A stretch of 34,289 bases of DNA from an uncultured bacterium (GTDB taxonomy: Bacteria > Planctomycetota > UBA8108 > UBA1146): assembly GCA_913056395.1 (NCBI GenBank), contig CAJXMG010000029.1, forward strand, positions 1 to 34,289, written 5' to 3'. Below, piece after piece: positions 16,254 to 25,261 of the stretch. The position numbers were made by a program, and so were the translations under genes. Position 1 is the first letter of the stretch, and the number at the start of each line of letters is the position of its first letter. The notes under the pieces are model-generated. The model made no database searches. It saw nothing but the letters and a program-made list of their open reading frames with translations, and was not told the origin of the DNA.

Positions 16254-19200
16254 CTAGAGTTCCTGTTGTTTCACCTTTCGAACGGTGATTTCAGGATCGT
16301 CGACAGTTCCCATCACCCGGAATCTCAGCAATCGATTGGCAATATCTGAGATGAGCGGGGTTCCGCCGAGGGTTTGTGGCTCAAAGACGAGATCGATGGT
16401 GCGATCGAAGTTGAACTTGCCCTTGCCAAAGATCTCACCGGTAGGACTGTCCAGTTTCAGCGATCCCATTCCTTTGAACTCAAAAGCGGAATTGGCGATG
16501 GTGAAGATACCGTCCGCCTCTTTGATTTTATTGTTCCTGCGATTGAGCCCTTCAAAAGGGTTGATCAAAGCGCCGGCAATCAATGGGATGCGCGCGAGGT
16601 TGCCGTTGCGAATCTGGAATGATCCGTCACCGAAGGTTGAGCCCCCTTCACCGACATTACCTGCGAATCGGGTGTCAATCCCGGTTGTTCCCGCAATGTC
16701 CGGTCTGCCAAACAGATTGCTGGAACCCTCTTCAAGTTTGAGACCATCCACACGGATCTCACCGGCATAGGTTCCTGCCTGATCATTGAGGTCGACAAAG
16801 AAAAAGCCGTCGAGTGTTCCCCCATAAATACTGGCGGGGCCGATCTCGGCCTGGAAAAGACGTGATCGGTCCTCGGGCAGTTTCTCTAACACCCAACCGG
16901 TCGGGAGTTCAAATGTGTCTGCACCACCGTCAGTCAGTCTGGGGTGAGTTTTTCCATAACTGAAGTCGAGTGTTCTCGACTCGGGAATCGTGGCGAGAAA
17001 TTTATTGAAATCCAGTTCGAGGTTTCGCAGTTGACCATAAAAGGTGTGTCCGCTACCCGGTTCGATACCGCCGTGCAGTTCAAAATCGGCGGATAATTGA
17101 TCCGCATTGATGCCGAAATCGAGACCGCCATTTTTGAGTTTTCCCTGGGCGTCGTACTGCACGATCTGGATGTTCTCCCCTGAAGCGTTCACGCCGAATC
17201 GGTGCAGAATGTCGAGGGTGCCGGTGGCTTCCCCGGCGATATTCATTCGCTGAAAGAATGCCTTCGGATCTGGAGGAAGGTTGGAAACAAACTTCTCTTC
17301 GTCGAGGGGTAAACCTTTTTTGTCCGGTCCCTCTTCGATCAATAGTTTGATGGCCAGCAAGGAAGCCTCTTCGCCCAGAGGAACCTCAGAATCGTCAGGC
17401 CCGATTTCTCCTGACACACGGATCACAGGAGAAGTGGTGGGATCCGTATAGAGCTCGTCCAGCCGAACCCTTTTCTCAGTGCTGGAGAAGACGACCTGCC
17501 CACCATGAAAGACCAACGGGTATGGAAGAGCGTCGTATCGTAGTTGAAGGGGTTCGGCAACTCTGGAGCGAACGTAGACACTCAGATCCGCAGCGTCCTT
17601 GCGATACAGTTCGACCACGGTATCGAGAGCCCCTCCGCCGTTGAGAATATCGAGGGCACGCAATCTTGCTTCGACATCGTCTGGCAGTGCCGCCAAAAGC
17701 TCCTCGTCGGGAACGAGTCTGGAACTCTCGAAGGGGAGTTCCATATCCCCGTTTGCCAGATCCACATATCCGGCTTTCAAATCCACAGGGCTGACCCCGT
17801 GCATTCCGTTAAGGCCACGGAGCAGCATCTTTTTCGCGCCTATGTCGAAGATGATTTCTCCGCGGACATCGTTGATTCGATAGGGAAAAGCCTTGTGCGA
17901 CAGGCTCGCCCGATTGGGTTTGACGATCACTTTCAGTTCGAGAGGATCGCCTTCTTTCAACCGTTCCATGGTGATGGCGAGGTCTGAAACCCCTGAAGGG
18001 TTGTAGTCGTCGTAGAAGGGAGAAAACCGATCACCCAATGCGGTACGAACCCGATCATCCACCGGAATTCCCGTTCCCTCGATCAGTAGATAACGTGCTC
18101 CCTGGCGAACCATTTCAAAAGATCCACGTGCCCTGACTGGTGTTTCGGGCAAGCCGCCTGCCAGATCGATCTCCAGAAGATTCGGGGTATAGCGGATCTC
18201 TCCACTGATGTCGCGCAGGGGATAGGGGTAGGGTGCATAGTTTCCATCAACCTTGTGAAGAGAAAGGGAGATCTGGCTGATTTTTGGTGGATACTCTTCA
18301 CCAGTCGCTGATATGGAAAAATCAAACTTCCCCGAAGGGTTATAGGTTTCCCAGGCATCTTTCCCTACCTGAGGGAGAATCTCATAAATCTGCGGCTCAA
18401 AGGAAAGCCCCTTCAGCGAGGCTTTGAGATCACTGGCTCCAGGCTTGAGAGTGTCCAGTTTGATTTCACCCTCAAGGCGTGCATCCGCTCCGAACACTTT
18501 GCCGGTCAAAGGGTTTCTGAAAGAGATGGCTTCGGGAGTCAGGGTCAATTCTCCGGAGAGAGATTCGAGGGTGACAGCAGGTTCTGCCAGTTGAAGGTTG
18601 CCCTCGGAGATGTTGACCGTCATAGAGTTGCGGATCTCTTGAGCGTTCCGGAAGAACAACTCATGTCTAAGGGAGGCGACTCCACTGGGGTTGTATCGAT
18701 CCCAGATCTGTCGCAGTGCGGGTGGCATGCGCCGTCGAAGTTCTTCGTTCAGGGTGAGTTCGTCGACTTCAAAAACCAGTTCAAAGTCACCCAGGGCAAG
18801 GCGTCCTCCACCATCGAGACGGATACTCTTTACTGAAGAATCAAAGGCCACACCGTCCATCACCCAGAGCTCAGGATCTTCGGCTGAAACCTCAAAGCGC
18901 AGCTGACTGATATCGAGTCCACCTGGGCTGTGAACCACCGTTTCAGGGCAAGTCTGCAGTTCCAGATTGGTGATGGCAAACTCGGGTGGGTTCAGGGCCG
19001 TTTCTGTCGGAGTGATTTGAGACTGCTCAAAGGTCAGTGGTCCCTGCATCGGTGCCGTTGAACTCCTGAAGAAGGAGAGCAGGGTCAAATCACCAAAGTC
19101 ATCGCGCTCCAGAACGATGGTCGATCCATCCAGTTCCACCCGGTCGATTTCAAAGTCACCTGTGATCATTGCCAATATCGAGAGATCCAGGTCGAGTTGA

Positions 19201-19538
19201 CCGATGCGGATCAGTTCGGGGAAACGACTGCCTGCGGGGGAGTAAACGACCAGATCCTTGACGAGGATGGTGGCGGGCCATTGCCACTCTACATTTCCGA
19301 TTCCGAAACCGGTGGTGATTCGATCTTCAAGAAGGGTCTGTGTCCTCAGGTAGAGCTGCTCAGGGCTCAAGACCCGTTCTGCAACCCAGAAAACGACACC
19401 CGCAAGACACAAGGGGAGAATCAGAAACAGGATGATGCGGTGACGTCGGCGAGCCAGTTGGCGCGTCCGTGTCGGTTTGGAAACCCCTCTGGGTAAAGGG
19501 GGCGGTTCAGTGGGGTTTGTCTCGGGAGGTGTACTCAC
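16254..19538 (-). CDS. AsmA-like / YhdP-TamB-type large envelope protein
   Basis: 1094 residues. Short Pro-rich cytoplasmic N-terminus, one membrane helix (about 34-54), then a very long beta-rich periplasmic part with recurring 'YNPSGxxD' segments. The C-terminal part (about 900-1080) with GDGSFQIRNGNLARIPLIAG and FRVMGTVDDPEITV matches the AsmA-like C-terminal region. Members such as YhdP and TamB form periplasmic bridges that move phospholipids between membranes. GTG 19538 overlaps the alr stop as GTGA, so translation is probably coupled. It is the last gene of the minus-strand chain starting at 22019. Confident on family, less so on the exact subgroup. Confidence 0.85.
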   Translation of the reverse strand: MSTPPETNPTEPPPLPRGVSKPTRTRQLARRRHRIILFLILPLCLAGVVFWVAERVLSPEQLYLRTQTLLEDRITTGFGIGNVEWQWPATILVKDLVVYSPAGSRFPELIRIGQLDLDLSILAMITGDFEIDRVELDGSTIVLERDDFGDLTLLSFFRSSTAPMQGPLTFEQSQITPTETALNPPEFAITNLELQTCPETVVHSPGGLDISQLRFEVSAEDPELWVMDGVAFDSSVKSIRLDGGGRLALGDFELVFEVDELTLNEELRRRMPPALRQIWDRYNPSGVASLRHELFFRNAQEIRNSMTVNISEGNLQLAEPAVTLESLSGELTLTPEAISFRNPLTGKVFGADARLEGEIKLDTLKPGASDLKASLKGLSFEPQIYEILPQVGKDAWETYNPSGKFDFSISATGEEYPPKISQISLSLHKVDGNYAPYPYPLRDISGEIRYTPNLLEIDLAGGLPETPVRARGSFEMVRQGARYLLIEGTGIPVDDRVRTALGDRFSPFYDDYNPSGVSDLAITMERLKEGDPLELKVIVKPNRASLSHKAFPYRINDVRGEIIFDIGAKKMLLRGLNGMHGVSPVDLKAGYVDLANGDMELPFESSRLVPDEELLAALPDDVEARLRALDILNGGGALDTVVELYRKDAADLSVYVRSRVAEPLQLRYDALPYPLVFHGGQVVFSSTEKRVRLDELYTDPTTSPVIRVSGEIGPDDSEVPLGEEASLLAIKLLIEEGPDKKGLPLDEEKFVSNLPPDPKAFFQRMNIAGEATGTLDILHRFGVNASGENIQIVQYDAQGKLKNGGLDFGINADQLSADFELHGGIEPGSGHTFYGQLRNLELDFNKFLATIPESRTLDFSYGKTHPRLTDGGADTFELPTGWVLEKLPEDRSRLFQAEIGPASIYGGTLDGFFFVDLNDQAGTYAGEIRVDGLKLEEGSSNLFGRPDIAGTTGIDTRFAGNVGEGGSTFGDGSFQIRNGNLARIPLIAGALINPFEGLNRRNNKIKEADGIFTIANSAFEFKGMGSLKLDSPTGEIFGKGKFNFDRTIDLVFEPQTLGGTPLISDIANRLLRFRVMGTVDDPEITVRKVKQQEL

Positions 19539-20707
19539 CGCTCCATTCCCTTCTCCAACTCTGATTCAACTTTCGGTTCGTTCTGATTGCCACTGTCCAG
19601 TTCCTCACTGACAGCGATCCTCTGAATCCTTCTTCCCAGAAGGCATGTGACTTCATAGGGAACCAGCCCGCACCAGTCCGCCATCTCCCGGGCGGTGATT
19701 TCATCGTCCCCATCCGATCCCAGCAAGGTGACCAGATCACCGACCGATACTCCGGGGACATCAGTGACGTCGACGATGGTGTAGTCCATCGTCACCCGGC
19801 CGACGACGGGGACCCGATGCCCCCTGACCAGCAGTTCTCCCTTGTTGGAGAGTGTCGTCGGCAAGCCATCGTGGTATCCGATGCTGATCGTCGCCAATCG
19901 TGAGTCACGGTTGGTGACGAAGGTTCCACCATAACCGATGGGCCGGCCCTCGGGATGATCCCTGAGGTAGACGATTTGACTATGGAGGGAGAGGGCAGGG
20001 TTCAAGCTGACGGAAGTGGGCAAATGGCGGGTAATTCCATAAATCCAGCCCCCCAGACGGACCATGCTGGTGCTCCCGGAAAAATGATCCAGGGCCGAAT
20101 GGGTGGCATCGACATGAATCAGTTCCGGAGTGATGTCTCTGGCTTTCAGGTCCGTGAGGAAATCTTGAAACAGGGATCGCTGGAGGTCGGTTTGATCGTG
20201 ATCTGCAGGGCTGGCGAGGTGGGTGCCGACGCCCTCCAGATGAAGCCACGGACTCTTGGCAATCTGACTGGCATGTTGGCCGGCATTTCCATGGCTGACT
20301 CCCAGCCGACCCATCCCGGTATCGACCAGGAGATGAACCTTGACCTTTCGACCCAGAGTGATGGCCAACTCTTCCAGCTCCGTGATCCGTCCAGGTGAAT
20401 GGATGGTGACGGTGATCTCGCGATCGATCACTTCTGGAAGTTCCGTGGGGAGCAATGCTCCGAGTACCAGAATCGGAGCTTCGATCCCCTCATTGCGGAG
20501 ATCGATGGCTTCACGGGAAGATCCGACTCCGAGGTAGTCGATTTTTTCTGCCTGCAGTCTTTTGCAGACCGCAATGGCACCGTGTCCGTAGGCATCCGCT
20601 TTGACTACAGCGAGAATCTTTTGCCCTGGAAGCAATGACCGGGCTTCCGCAAGGTTGGCAGAGATTCGATTCAGGTCAATCCGTGCCCACGCACGTTCGC
20701 TTCTCAT
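19535..20707 (-). CDS. alr: Alanine racemase
   Basis: 390 residues from ATG 20707, whose ATGA overlaps the stop of tsaB; an upstream in-frame extension lies inside tsaB and is ignored. The PLP lysine sits in AVVKADAYGHG (about 33-43) and the second catalytic Tyr in ISIGYHDGLP. The usual motif is GY(A/G)DG, so His in place of Ala/Gly is unusual. MDYT and GRVTMD of the C-terminal beta-barrel are present. It makes D-alanine for peptidoglycan. A C-terminal tail of about 20 residues (EELDSGNQNEPKVESELEKG) runs past the barrel. It overlaps the AsmA-like gene at its stop. Confidence 0.95.
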   Translation of the reverse strand: MRSERAWARIDLNRISANLAEARSLLPGQKILAVVKADAYGHGAIAVCKRLQAEKIDYLGVGSSREAIDLRNEGIEAPILVLGALLPTELPEVIDREITVTIHSPGRITELEELAITLGRKVKVHLLVDTGMGRLGVSHGNAGQHASQIAKSPWLHLEGVGTHLASPADHDQTDLQRSLFQDFLTDLKARDITPELIHVDATHSALDHFSGSTSMVRLGGWIYGITRHLPTSVSLNPALSLHSQIVYLRDHPEGRPIGYGGTFVTNRDSRLATISIGYHDGLPTTLSNKGELLVRGHRVPVVGRVTMDYTIVDVTDVPGVSVGDLVTLLGSDGDDEITAREMADWCGLVPYEVTCLLGRRIQRIAVSEELDSGNQNEPKVESELEKGMER

Positions 20708-21459
20708 GAGCGGCCCTGTTCCGCCAGTTTCTGGCGACGCACCTCTTCTGCACGACTGACTCGAAGGTATCGCGGTTGCAGTTGGTGGGGGTTGTCCCAA
20801 CCGGGGGGAGCCGGAGTTCCTGAAGCGATTGCCTGCACCCATCTTGAGGCGAGGATCAGACCGGATTTGGCAGGGGGCTGATCCCGTTCGATACTGGCAA
20901 CGGGATTGCTTTCAGGCCAATCCACATCCCTGCAGCCACTGCCGACGACTCCCATCCCCTCGGTGATCAGCGAAGGAAGTTCCTCCACTCTTACCGCCCG
21001 TTCATCTTCGATAACTTCGATGTTCCCCTCTTTGACATCGAAGATGCCCAGATCCCGATCTCCACCGCTGGCATCCAGAATGGCGGCCCAGCGTCCGCAG
21101 GTTTCTGTTCCCAAACCGTGGATCATGCACTCGAGCGATGAAAGACCGAGAGTGGGGATTCCGAGTGCCCAGCCGATCGCCTTGGCTGCGGCAACTCCAA
21201 TTCGTATTCCGGTGAAGGAGCCGGGGCCTCGGCTGACCGCGACGATTCCCAATTGGGATCGTGAACCATGCTGACCGATGAGGTCATCGATACGGGGCAT
21301 CAGTTCCTTGCTGTGGACCAGTCCAGGACTGAAAAGTTGTTCGTCGATGAACTCACCGGCGACGGTTCCCAGTGCGATGGAGCCTTGTCTCTGGCTCGTT
21401 TCAATCATCAGGATCCAGCGGTCATCAGCGGGGATCTTTTGTGCAGAATTCTCTGACAT
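20704..21459 (-). CDS. tsaB: tRNA threonylcarbamoyladenosine biosynthesis protein TsaB
   Basis: 251 residues. LMIETSQRQGSIAL (about 13-26) begins the ASKHA fold, and AVSRGPGSFTGIRIGVAAAK (about 74-93) is the TsaB (YeaZ) signature. The protein partners TsaD and TsaE in making t6A37 on ANN-decoding tRNAs and is essential or nearly so in most bacteria. Start and stop overlap its neighbours: TGATG with the upstream hexapeptide gene and ATGA with alr. tsaD, tsaE and tsaC are not in the window. Confidence 0.95.
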   Translation of the reverse strand: MSENSAQKIPADDRWILMIETSQRQGSIALGTVAGEFIDEQLFSPGLVHSKELMPRIDDLIGQHGSRSQLGIVAVSRGPGSFTGIRIGVAAAKAIGWALGIPTLGLSSLECMIHGLGTETCGRWAAILDASGGDRDLGIFDVKEGNIEVIEDERAVRVEELPSLITEGMGVVGSGCRDVDWPESNPVASIERDQPPAKSGLILASRWVQAIASGTPAPPGWDNPHQLQPRYLRVSRAEEVRRQKLAEQGRS

Positions 21460-22019
21460 CAGTGGCGGTCTCCGTATCGCTGATAAAAGTCACGGGCATT
21501 GTCGGCATACTTGCGAGCGGACCATGCGAAACTCTCACGCTCTTCATCGGTGACTTCGCGAACCACTTTTCCGGGTACACCGAGCACGAGTGACCCATCC
21601 GGGATTTGACTTCCCGGCGGAACCACCGCACCGGCAGCGATCAGGCAGTGATCGCCGACGACCACATCTTCCAGCAGGACAGAGCCCATGCCGATCAGGG
21701 TGTTGGAGCCGATGCTGACGCAATGGATGATGGCTCCATGGCCAATGGTGACGTCATTGCCGATGGTCAACGGCTTGTCCGGGTCGGCATGGATCATCGT
21801 CAGATCCTGCACATTGACCCGTTCTCCAAGAGTGATGCGGGCGTCATCTCCCCGAAGCACTGCGCCGTACCAAATACTGCAGCCTGCCCCAAGGTGCACA
21901 TCGCCAACGATGGTGGCGCTGCTGGCATGGTACCAGTCGTCCTGGCAGTGAAACCGCTCACCCAGGCGCAAATCCCGGGGAGGGTTGTCGGAGAGATTCC
22001 CCTGATTGATCTCCGTCAT
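21459..22019 (-). CDS. Gamma carbonic anhydrase-like hexapeptide-repeat protein
   Basis: 186 residues from ATG 22019; a longer frame reaching 22076 adds a segment with no coding character. A left-handed beta-helix of hexapeptide repeats runs from about residue 30 to 150 (SIWYGAVLRGDDARITLGE, TIGHGAIIHCVSIGSNTLIGM). The metal-site histidines typical of the gamma-CA/PaaY/YrdA group appear as MIHAD, IGHGA and IIHC. The C-terminal helix (SFAWSARKYADNARDF) also fits this group. It may bind Zn or Co; carbonic anhydrase or thioesterase-type activity is not proven from sequence. It heads the chain with tsaB, alr and the AsmA-like gene. Confidence 0.9.
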   Translation of the reverse strand: MTEINQGNLSDNPPRDLRLGERFHCQDDWYHASSATIVGDVHLGAGCSIWYGAVLRGDDARITLGERVNVQDLTMIHADPDKPLTIGNDVTIGHGAIIHCVSIGSNTLIGMGSVLLEDVVVGDHCLIAAGAVVPPGSQIPDGSLVLGVPGKVVREVTDEERESFAWSARKYADNARDFYQRYGDRH

Positions 22020-22064
22020 CGCTGTGCTTTCCCGTTGTGGAATATGGTGAACCTGGCCCCCGGG

Positions 22065-22101
22065 TCTCCCCGGCATTAACTCCGGATCTCCCCGGCATTA
22101 A
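22065..22101. repeat. Two direct copies of a 15-bp sequence
   Basis: TCTCCCCGGCATTAA occurs at 22065-22079 and 22087-22101, 22 bases apart, between the divergent genes starting at 22019 (minus) and 22185 (plus). Two helical-turn spacing would suit a dimeric regulator, or it is a chance tandem duplication. Confidence 0.5.
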
Positions 22102-22184
22102 ACGGGGCCCTTGCCCAAGGCCACTATCACTCACGATAATCAACACCGGGGGATGCGGCAACGCCTGCGAAGGGAGGAGTTCGG

Positions 22185-22556
22185 ATGCCACATGCGATTT
22201 TGGTGGGGCAACTGGATCTGGAGGAGGTCTGGAAAGCCTTCTCTCCGCACAAAAAGGTCGAGGGTGCCCGGGTTCAGAATTGGTCCGCCTGCTTCATGCG
22301 CAATGATGCCAAGCAATTGCTGTTCCGGTGTATCGCCCGCGATCTGGGAGTCACCCAGACCTTCTTTGCTGTGGTCGAGGACAAGGGCAAATCCTTCACG
22401 GTCAAATGCGTGGATGATCCCAATCTTGAGAAGGGCCCCATTATTCAGCAGATGATTGCTCATATCAGTTCTGATCTGATCGACCGGGGATTGCGACTGG
22501 AAAAAACCAACCTTGCCGACCTGCAAGGGATCGATTCCCAGGAGGAGGCTGAATGA
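22185..22556 (+). CDS. Hypothetical protein, coupled to the following secreted-protein gene
   Basis: 123 residues. The start is clear: AGGAG five bases before ATG 22185. The protein is soluble, with alternating helices and strands (WSACFMRNDAKQLLFRCIARD; FTVKCVDDP) and an amphipathic helix near the end (IIQQMIAHISSDLIDRG). It has no signal peptide. Its stop overlaps the next start as ATGA, so the two are probably translated together. I do not recognise the family. It is read away from the hexapeptide gene, sharing the region with the 15-bp repeats. Confidence 0.78.
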   Translation: MPHAILVGQLDLEEVWKAFSPHKKVEGARVQNWSACFMRNDAKQLLFRCIARDLGVTQTFFAVVEDKGKSFTVKCVDDPNLEKGPIIQQMIAHISSDLIDRGLRLEKTNLADLQGIDSQEEAE

Positions 22557-23422
22557 GTCGTCGTTGGCTGGTGGGTTTGTTTGGGAGTCTGCTCTTCATC
22601 CATCTTCCCCTGTGGGCGGATGAAGATGTGGCAGACCCTTCTGCAAAGGAGCTCGTGACTCCTGATCTGAAACCTGGACCGGTCCCCGAGAAGTTTCGCA
22701 GGGTGACCACCGCATTTGAGACCTCCATTCCGGTCTTTGGTGTCCATGTTCTGGCGGTCAAGGGTTTTGATGCTGCCCGGCACCGGCATGTGGCGGCGGT
22801 TCTCGCCGAATATCTCGACAACGATGAAGATGGCAAGGCAGACAATCCACAGGTCGTCGAAGCGATGGCTTCCAGAAGTATGGCGATGGTGCTCTTCAAA
22901 TCGGAACGGGATATGGATCGCATCGATCGTTCCGGAATGGAAGCCTACGACTTTCGTTATCTGCAGGGGCAGTTTCAGTCAGAGACCCTGCCCAAAGGTG
23001 AGTTCGATGCCACCCTCGAAGAGGTACTGCATTTGGTCACCATGGGTTATGCAGAAACCTACCCGCGGATCTTTGGCACATTGCCGGGCACTGCACTCAG
23101 CGAGTGTCTCGACCGGGCTCGCGGCGGCCACTTCTCGCAGGTTCCACGCAAGTACCCGGAAGAAGCGTGGTTTCACTATGACGACCGCAGCTGTGAATAC
23201 GGCTGTATGGGAGTGGAGTACCTCTACTGGGGATTGACGTCACTTCTCGGTGCCCAGTCCGATCCGCGGAGGGGCCGTCAGATCGCGGATGAGTGGCAAC
23301 TGAATACTCCCAGCCTGATGCGTGAGAGGGATCCGTGGCTGACAGCCCTGTTGACGGATCCCCGTTACCGCTGGGCCAGCAAGCTTCCGGATGGCGATTA
23401 CGCTCCCGCTCCCAACAAGTAG
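22553..23422 (+). CDS. Secreted hypothetical protein with Ca-loop-like and E-x2-H motifs
   Basis: 289 residues with a signal peptide (about 1-21, cut near WADED). EYLDNDEDGKADN (86-98) matches a D-x-D-x-D-G-x-x-D calcium loop. LEEVLHLVT (155-163) contains Glu156, Glu157 and His160, reminiscent of a metal-ligand helix though it is not a full HExxH. CEYGCMGVEYLYW (214-226) carries a C-x3-C pair and another Glu. I recall similar proteins of unknown function in marine bacteria and algae, but cannot confirm that here. A metal-dependent hydrolase is a guess. It is convergent with the BtpA-family gene, five bases apart. Confidence 0.8.
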   Translation: MSRRWLVGLFGSLLFIHLPLWADEDVADPSAKELVTPDLKPGPVPEKFRRVTTAFETSIPVFGVHVLAVKGFDAARHRHVAAVLAEYLDNDEDGKADNPQVVEAMASRSMAMVLFKSERDMDRIDRSGMEAYDFRYLQGQFQSETLPKGEFDATLEEVLHLVTMGYAETYPRIFGTLPGTALSECLDRARGGHFSQVPRKYPEEAWFHYDDRSCEYGCMGVEYLYWGLTSLLGAQSDPRRGRQIADEWQLNTPSLMRERDPWLTALLTDPRYRWASKLPDGDYAPAPNK

Positions 23423-23427
23423 GACCT

Positions 23428-24225
23428 TCAGGATCTCGCTATATCCACGAGTGTTTTGACCCGTTCCACATCCACCGGTGAACTCACGCCACCCGCCTTT
23501 TTCAGGGAAGTTCCAACGATGACTCCATCGGCAATATCGAGGATGGCGCCGATGTTGTTTTCATCGACACCGGATCCGACCAGGACGGGAGTTGAGGGAA
23601 CCGCCTCCCTGACCACCTGAAGTTCCTGCAGGTCTGCTGCAGCACCGGTCGCAGCGCCGGTGACGATGACTGCTCCTGCCTGACCGCGCAGTGCCACATC
23701 TTTTGCCGCCTGGCTGAGGTCAAAACCATCCGGGCGAAGGGCATGCTTGACTCCGACATCCGCGGCGATGGCGATGGCCTCTGCACCGAGAGCCTTGCGT
23801 TCACGCAGGGTTTGGTGAGCCTTGCCTTCGATCCAGCCTTGATCTGTGAGCATCGCTGAAGTGTGAACGTTGACGCGGATAAAGCAGCCGTTGCTTGCGG
23901 CAGCGATGGCAAGCGCCGCAGAAGCATCGTTGCGCAGGACGTTGACACCCACAGGAACACTTCGGTTCAGATCGGTGATCGCCTGCACGATGGCGGTCAT
24001 GTCCGCCACCGTGTGGGGCGGGACCTGATCGGAGAAGAAAGGAGCATCGCCAAAGTTTTCAACGATGACTCCTGATACGCCACCATCGAAGAGGGCGCGG
24101 GCATCGGCGAGGGCGTGGTCGAGGATCTCATTTCTGGAGAGGGTGTGCCCGGGACTTCCAGGCAAGGCGGGAAGATGGACGACGCCGATCACCGCGCGTG
24201 AGCCGCAAGGAAAAGGAAAACTCAT
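23428..24225 (-). CDS. BtpA/SgcQ family protein
   Basis: 265 residues from ATG 24225, chosen because AGAGGAG lies five bases upstream; the longer frame to 24306 is less likely. A TIM-barrel protein with IGVVHLPALPGSPGH (13-27), GVIVENFGDAPF (about 52-63), VGVNVLRND (about 91-99), VLVGSGVD (near 215) and DGVIVGTSLK (near 235), all hallmarks of the BtpA family. BtpA affects photosystem I stability in cyanobacteria; homologues in non-photosynthetic bacteria such as SgcQ sit in sugar-related loci and look like phosphosugar-binding barrels. The role here is unknown. It is divergent from the SDR gene. Confidence 0.93.
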   Translation of the reverse strand: MSFPFPCGSRAVIGVVHLPALPGSPGHTLSRNEILDHALADARALFDGGVSGVIVENFGDAPFFSDQVPPHTVADMTAIVQAITDLNRSVPVGVNVLRNDASAALAIAAASNGCFIRVNVHTSAMLTDQGWIEGKAHQTLRERKALGAEAIAIAADVGVKHALRPDGFDLSQAAKDVALRGQAGAVIVTGAATGAAADLQELQVVREAVPSTPVLVGSGVDENNIGAILDIADGVIVGTSLKKAGGVSSPVDVERVKTLVDIARS

Positions 24226-24335
24226 CGGGACTCCTCTCGAGGAAAAGTATCTTACCCTTGACAGCGGTGGGGGGCATCGTTGTGCTTGGCTTTTCAGGGA
24301 AGACACTCGCCCCGCTCAGGAGAGGCAGTTATTCG

Positions 24336-25052
24336 ATGAGTTCGAATTCACATCAGGATCGCTGTGTGATCGTCACCGGTGCCAGCCGCGGTCTCGGTCG
24401 GGTGCTGGCGATCGAATTGGCTCAAGCGGGATGGAGAGTGGGGGTCGTCGCACGTGACGGAGAGGCTCTCGAGACACTCGCCAGCGAGCATCCCGAAATT
24501 CAGATGGCCACTGCGGATCTCACCTCTGATCAGGAAGCCAAAGAGGCCATCGAAGCTTTGGCCACTTCCATGGGCAGGCTCGATGCCATCGTCAACAACG
24601 CAGGCAAGGTCCACTTTGAACCTTTCGCAGAAATGAGTGCGCAACGATTCTCACAAGTGATCGGGCAAAACCTGATGACGGCGATCCATTCGACGAAGGC
24701 AGCCCTGCCCTGGCTGCGGAAGCAGGAATCAGGCTCCATCGTCCAGATCTCGTCGATTTCAGGAATTCAGCCCCTCCCGGGGGGATCCGCCTACGCCGCC
24801 GCCAAACATGCCCTCGTGGGCTGGTGCAGGTCCATCTTTTCGGAACTTCGCCGTGAAGGGATCCGGGTGAGCCTGATTCATCCAGGGTCAATTGCGGCTG
24901 AAAGTGCTCAAATCGGCTCTGAGAAGGCCTCTGTGACAGATCCGCTCGATCCCGGGGAAGTGGCTTCGGTGCTGATCCAGCTGCTCGAGGCCCCTCCCGG
25001 GACGGTCCTCAGCGAGGTCGAAATCCGTCCCCTCCTGCCCCCTGCCAAATGA
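24336..25052 (+). CDS. SDR-family NAD(P)-dependent oxidoreductase
   Basis: 238 residues from ATG 24336; the longer frame from 24198 overlaps the BtpA-family start and is ignored. The cofactor motif TGASRGLG (about 14-21) and the NNAG motif are present. The catalytic Ser lies in ISSISG and the pair Tyr/Lys in YAAAK. NAD versus NADP is not certain; the Arg after the first turn (VVARD) leans to NADPH. Substrate is unknown. 3-oxoacyl reductase-like enzymes have this size, but no fatty-acid genes are nearby. An AGGAGAGG lies rather far upstream of the start. Confidence 0.93.
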   Translation: MSSNSHQDRCVIVTGASRGLGRVLAIELAQAGWRVGVVARDGEALETLASEHPEIQMATADLTSDQEAKEAIEALATSMGRLDAIVNNAGKVHFEPFAEMSAQRFSQVIGQNLMTAIHSTKAALPWLRKQESGSIVQISSISGIQPLPGGSAYAAAKHALVGWCRSIFSELRREGIRVSLIHPGSIAAESAQIGSEKASVTDPLDPGEVASVLIQLLEAPPGTVLSEVEIRPLLPPAK

Positions 25053-25261
25053 CGGAAACCCAATAATGGCAACAGGTTGACTCATTTTCGCAGGAGCGGT
25101 ACTCTGATCTGCTTGTGCCCGGTTCCAGTTTGGCTCCACTTTCCCTTCGATCCGGCTAGGATGTGAGTTCGGGAAATCGACCCCGGAATGCGGCTTGAAG
25201 AGTCGTGTTTCCGGCGGTGGGAGTGTTTGTCCGGGACGGGTGATAGACCCACGGGAGAGAT

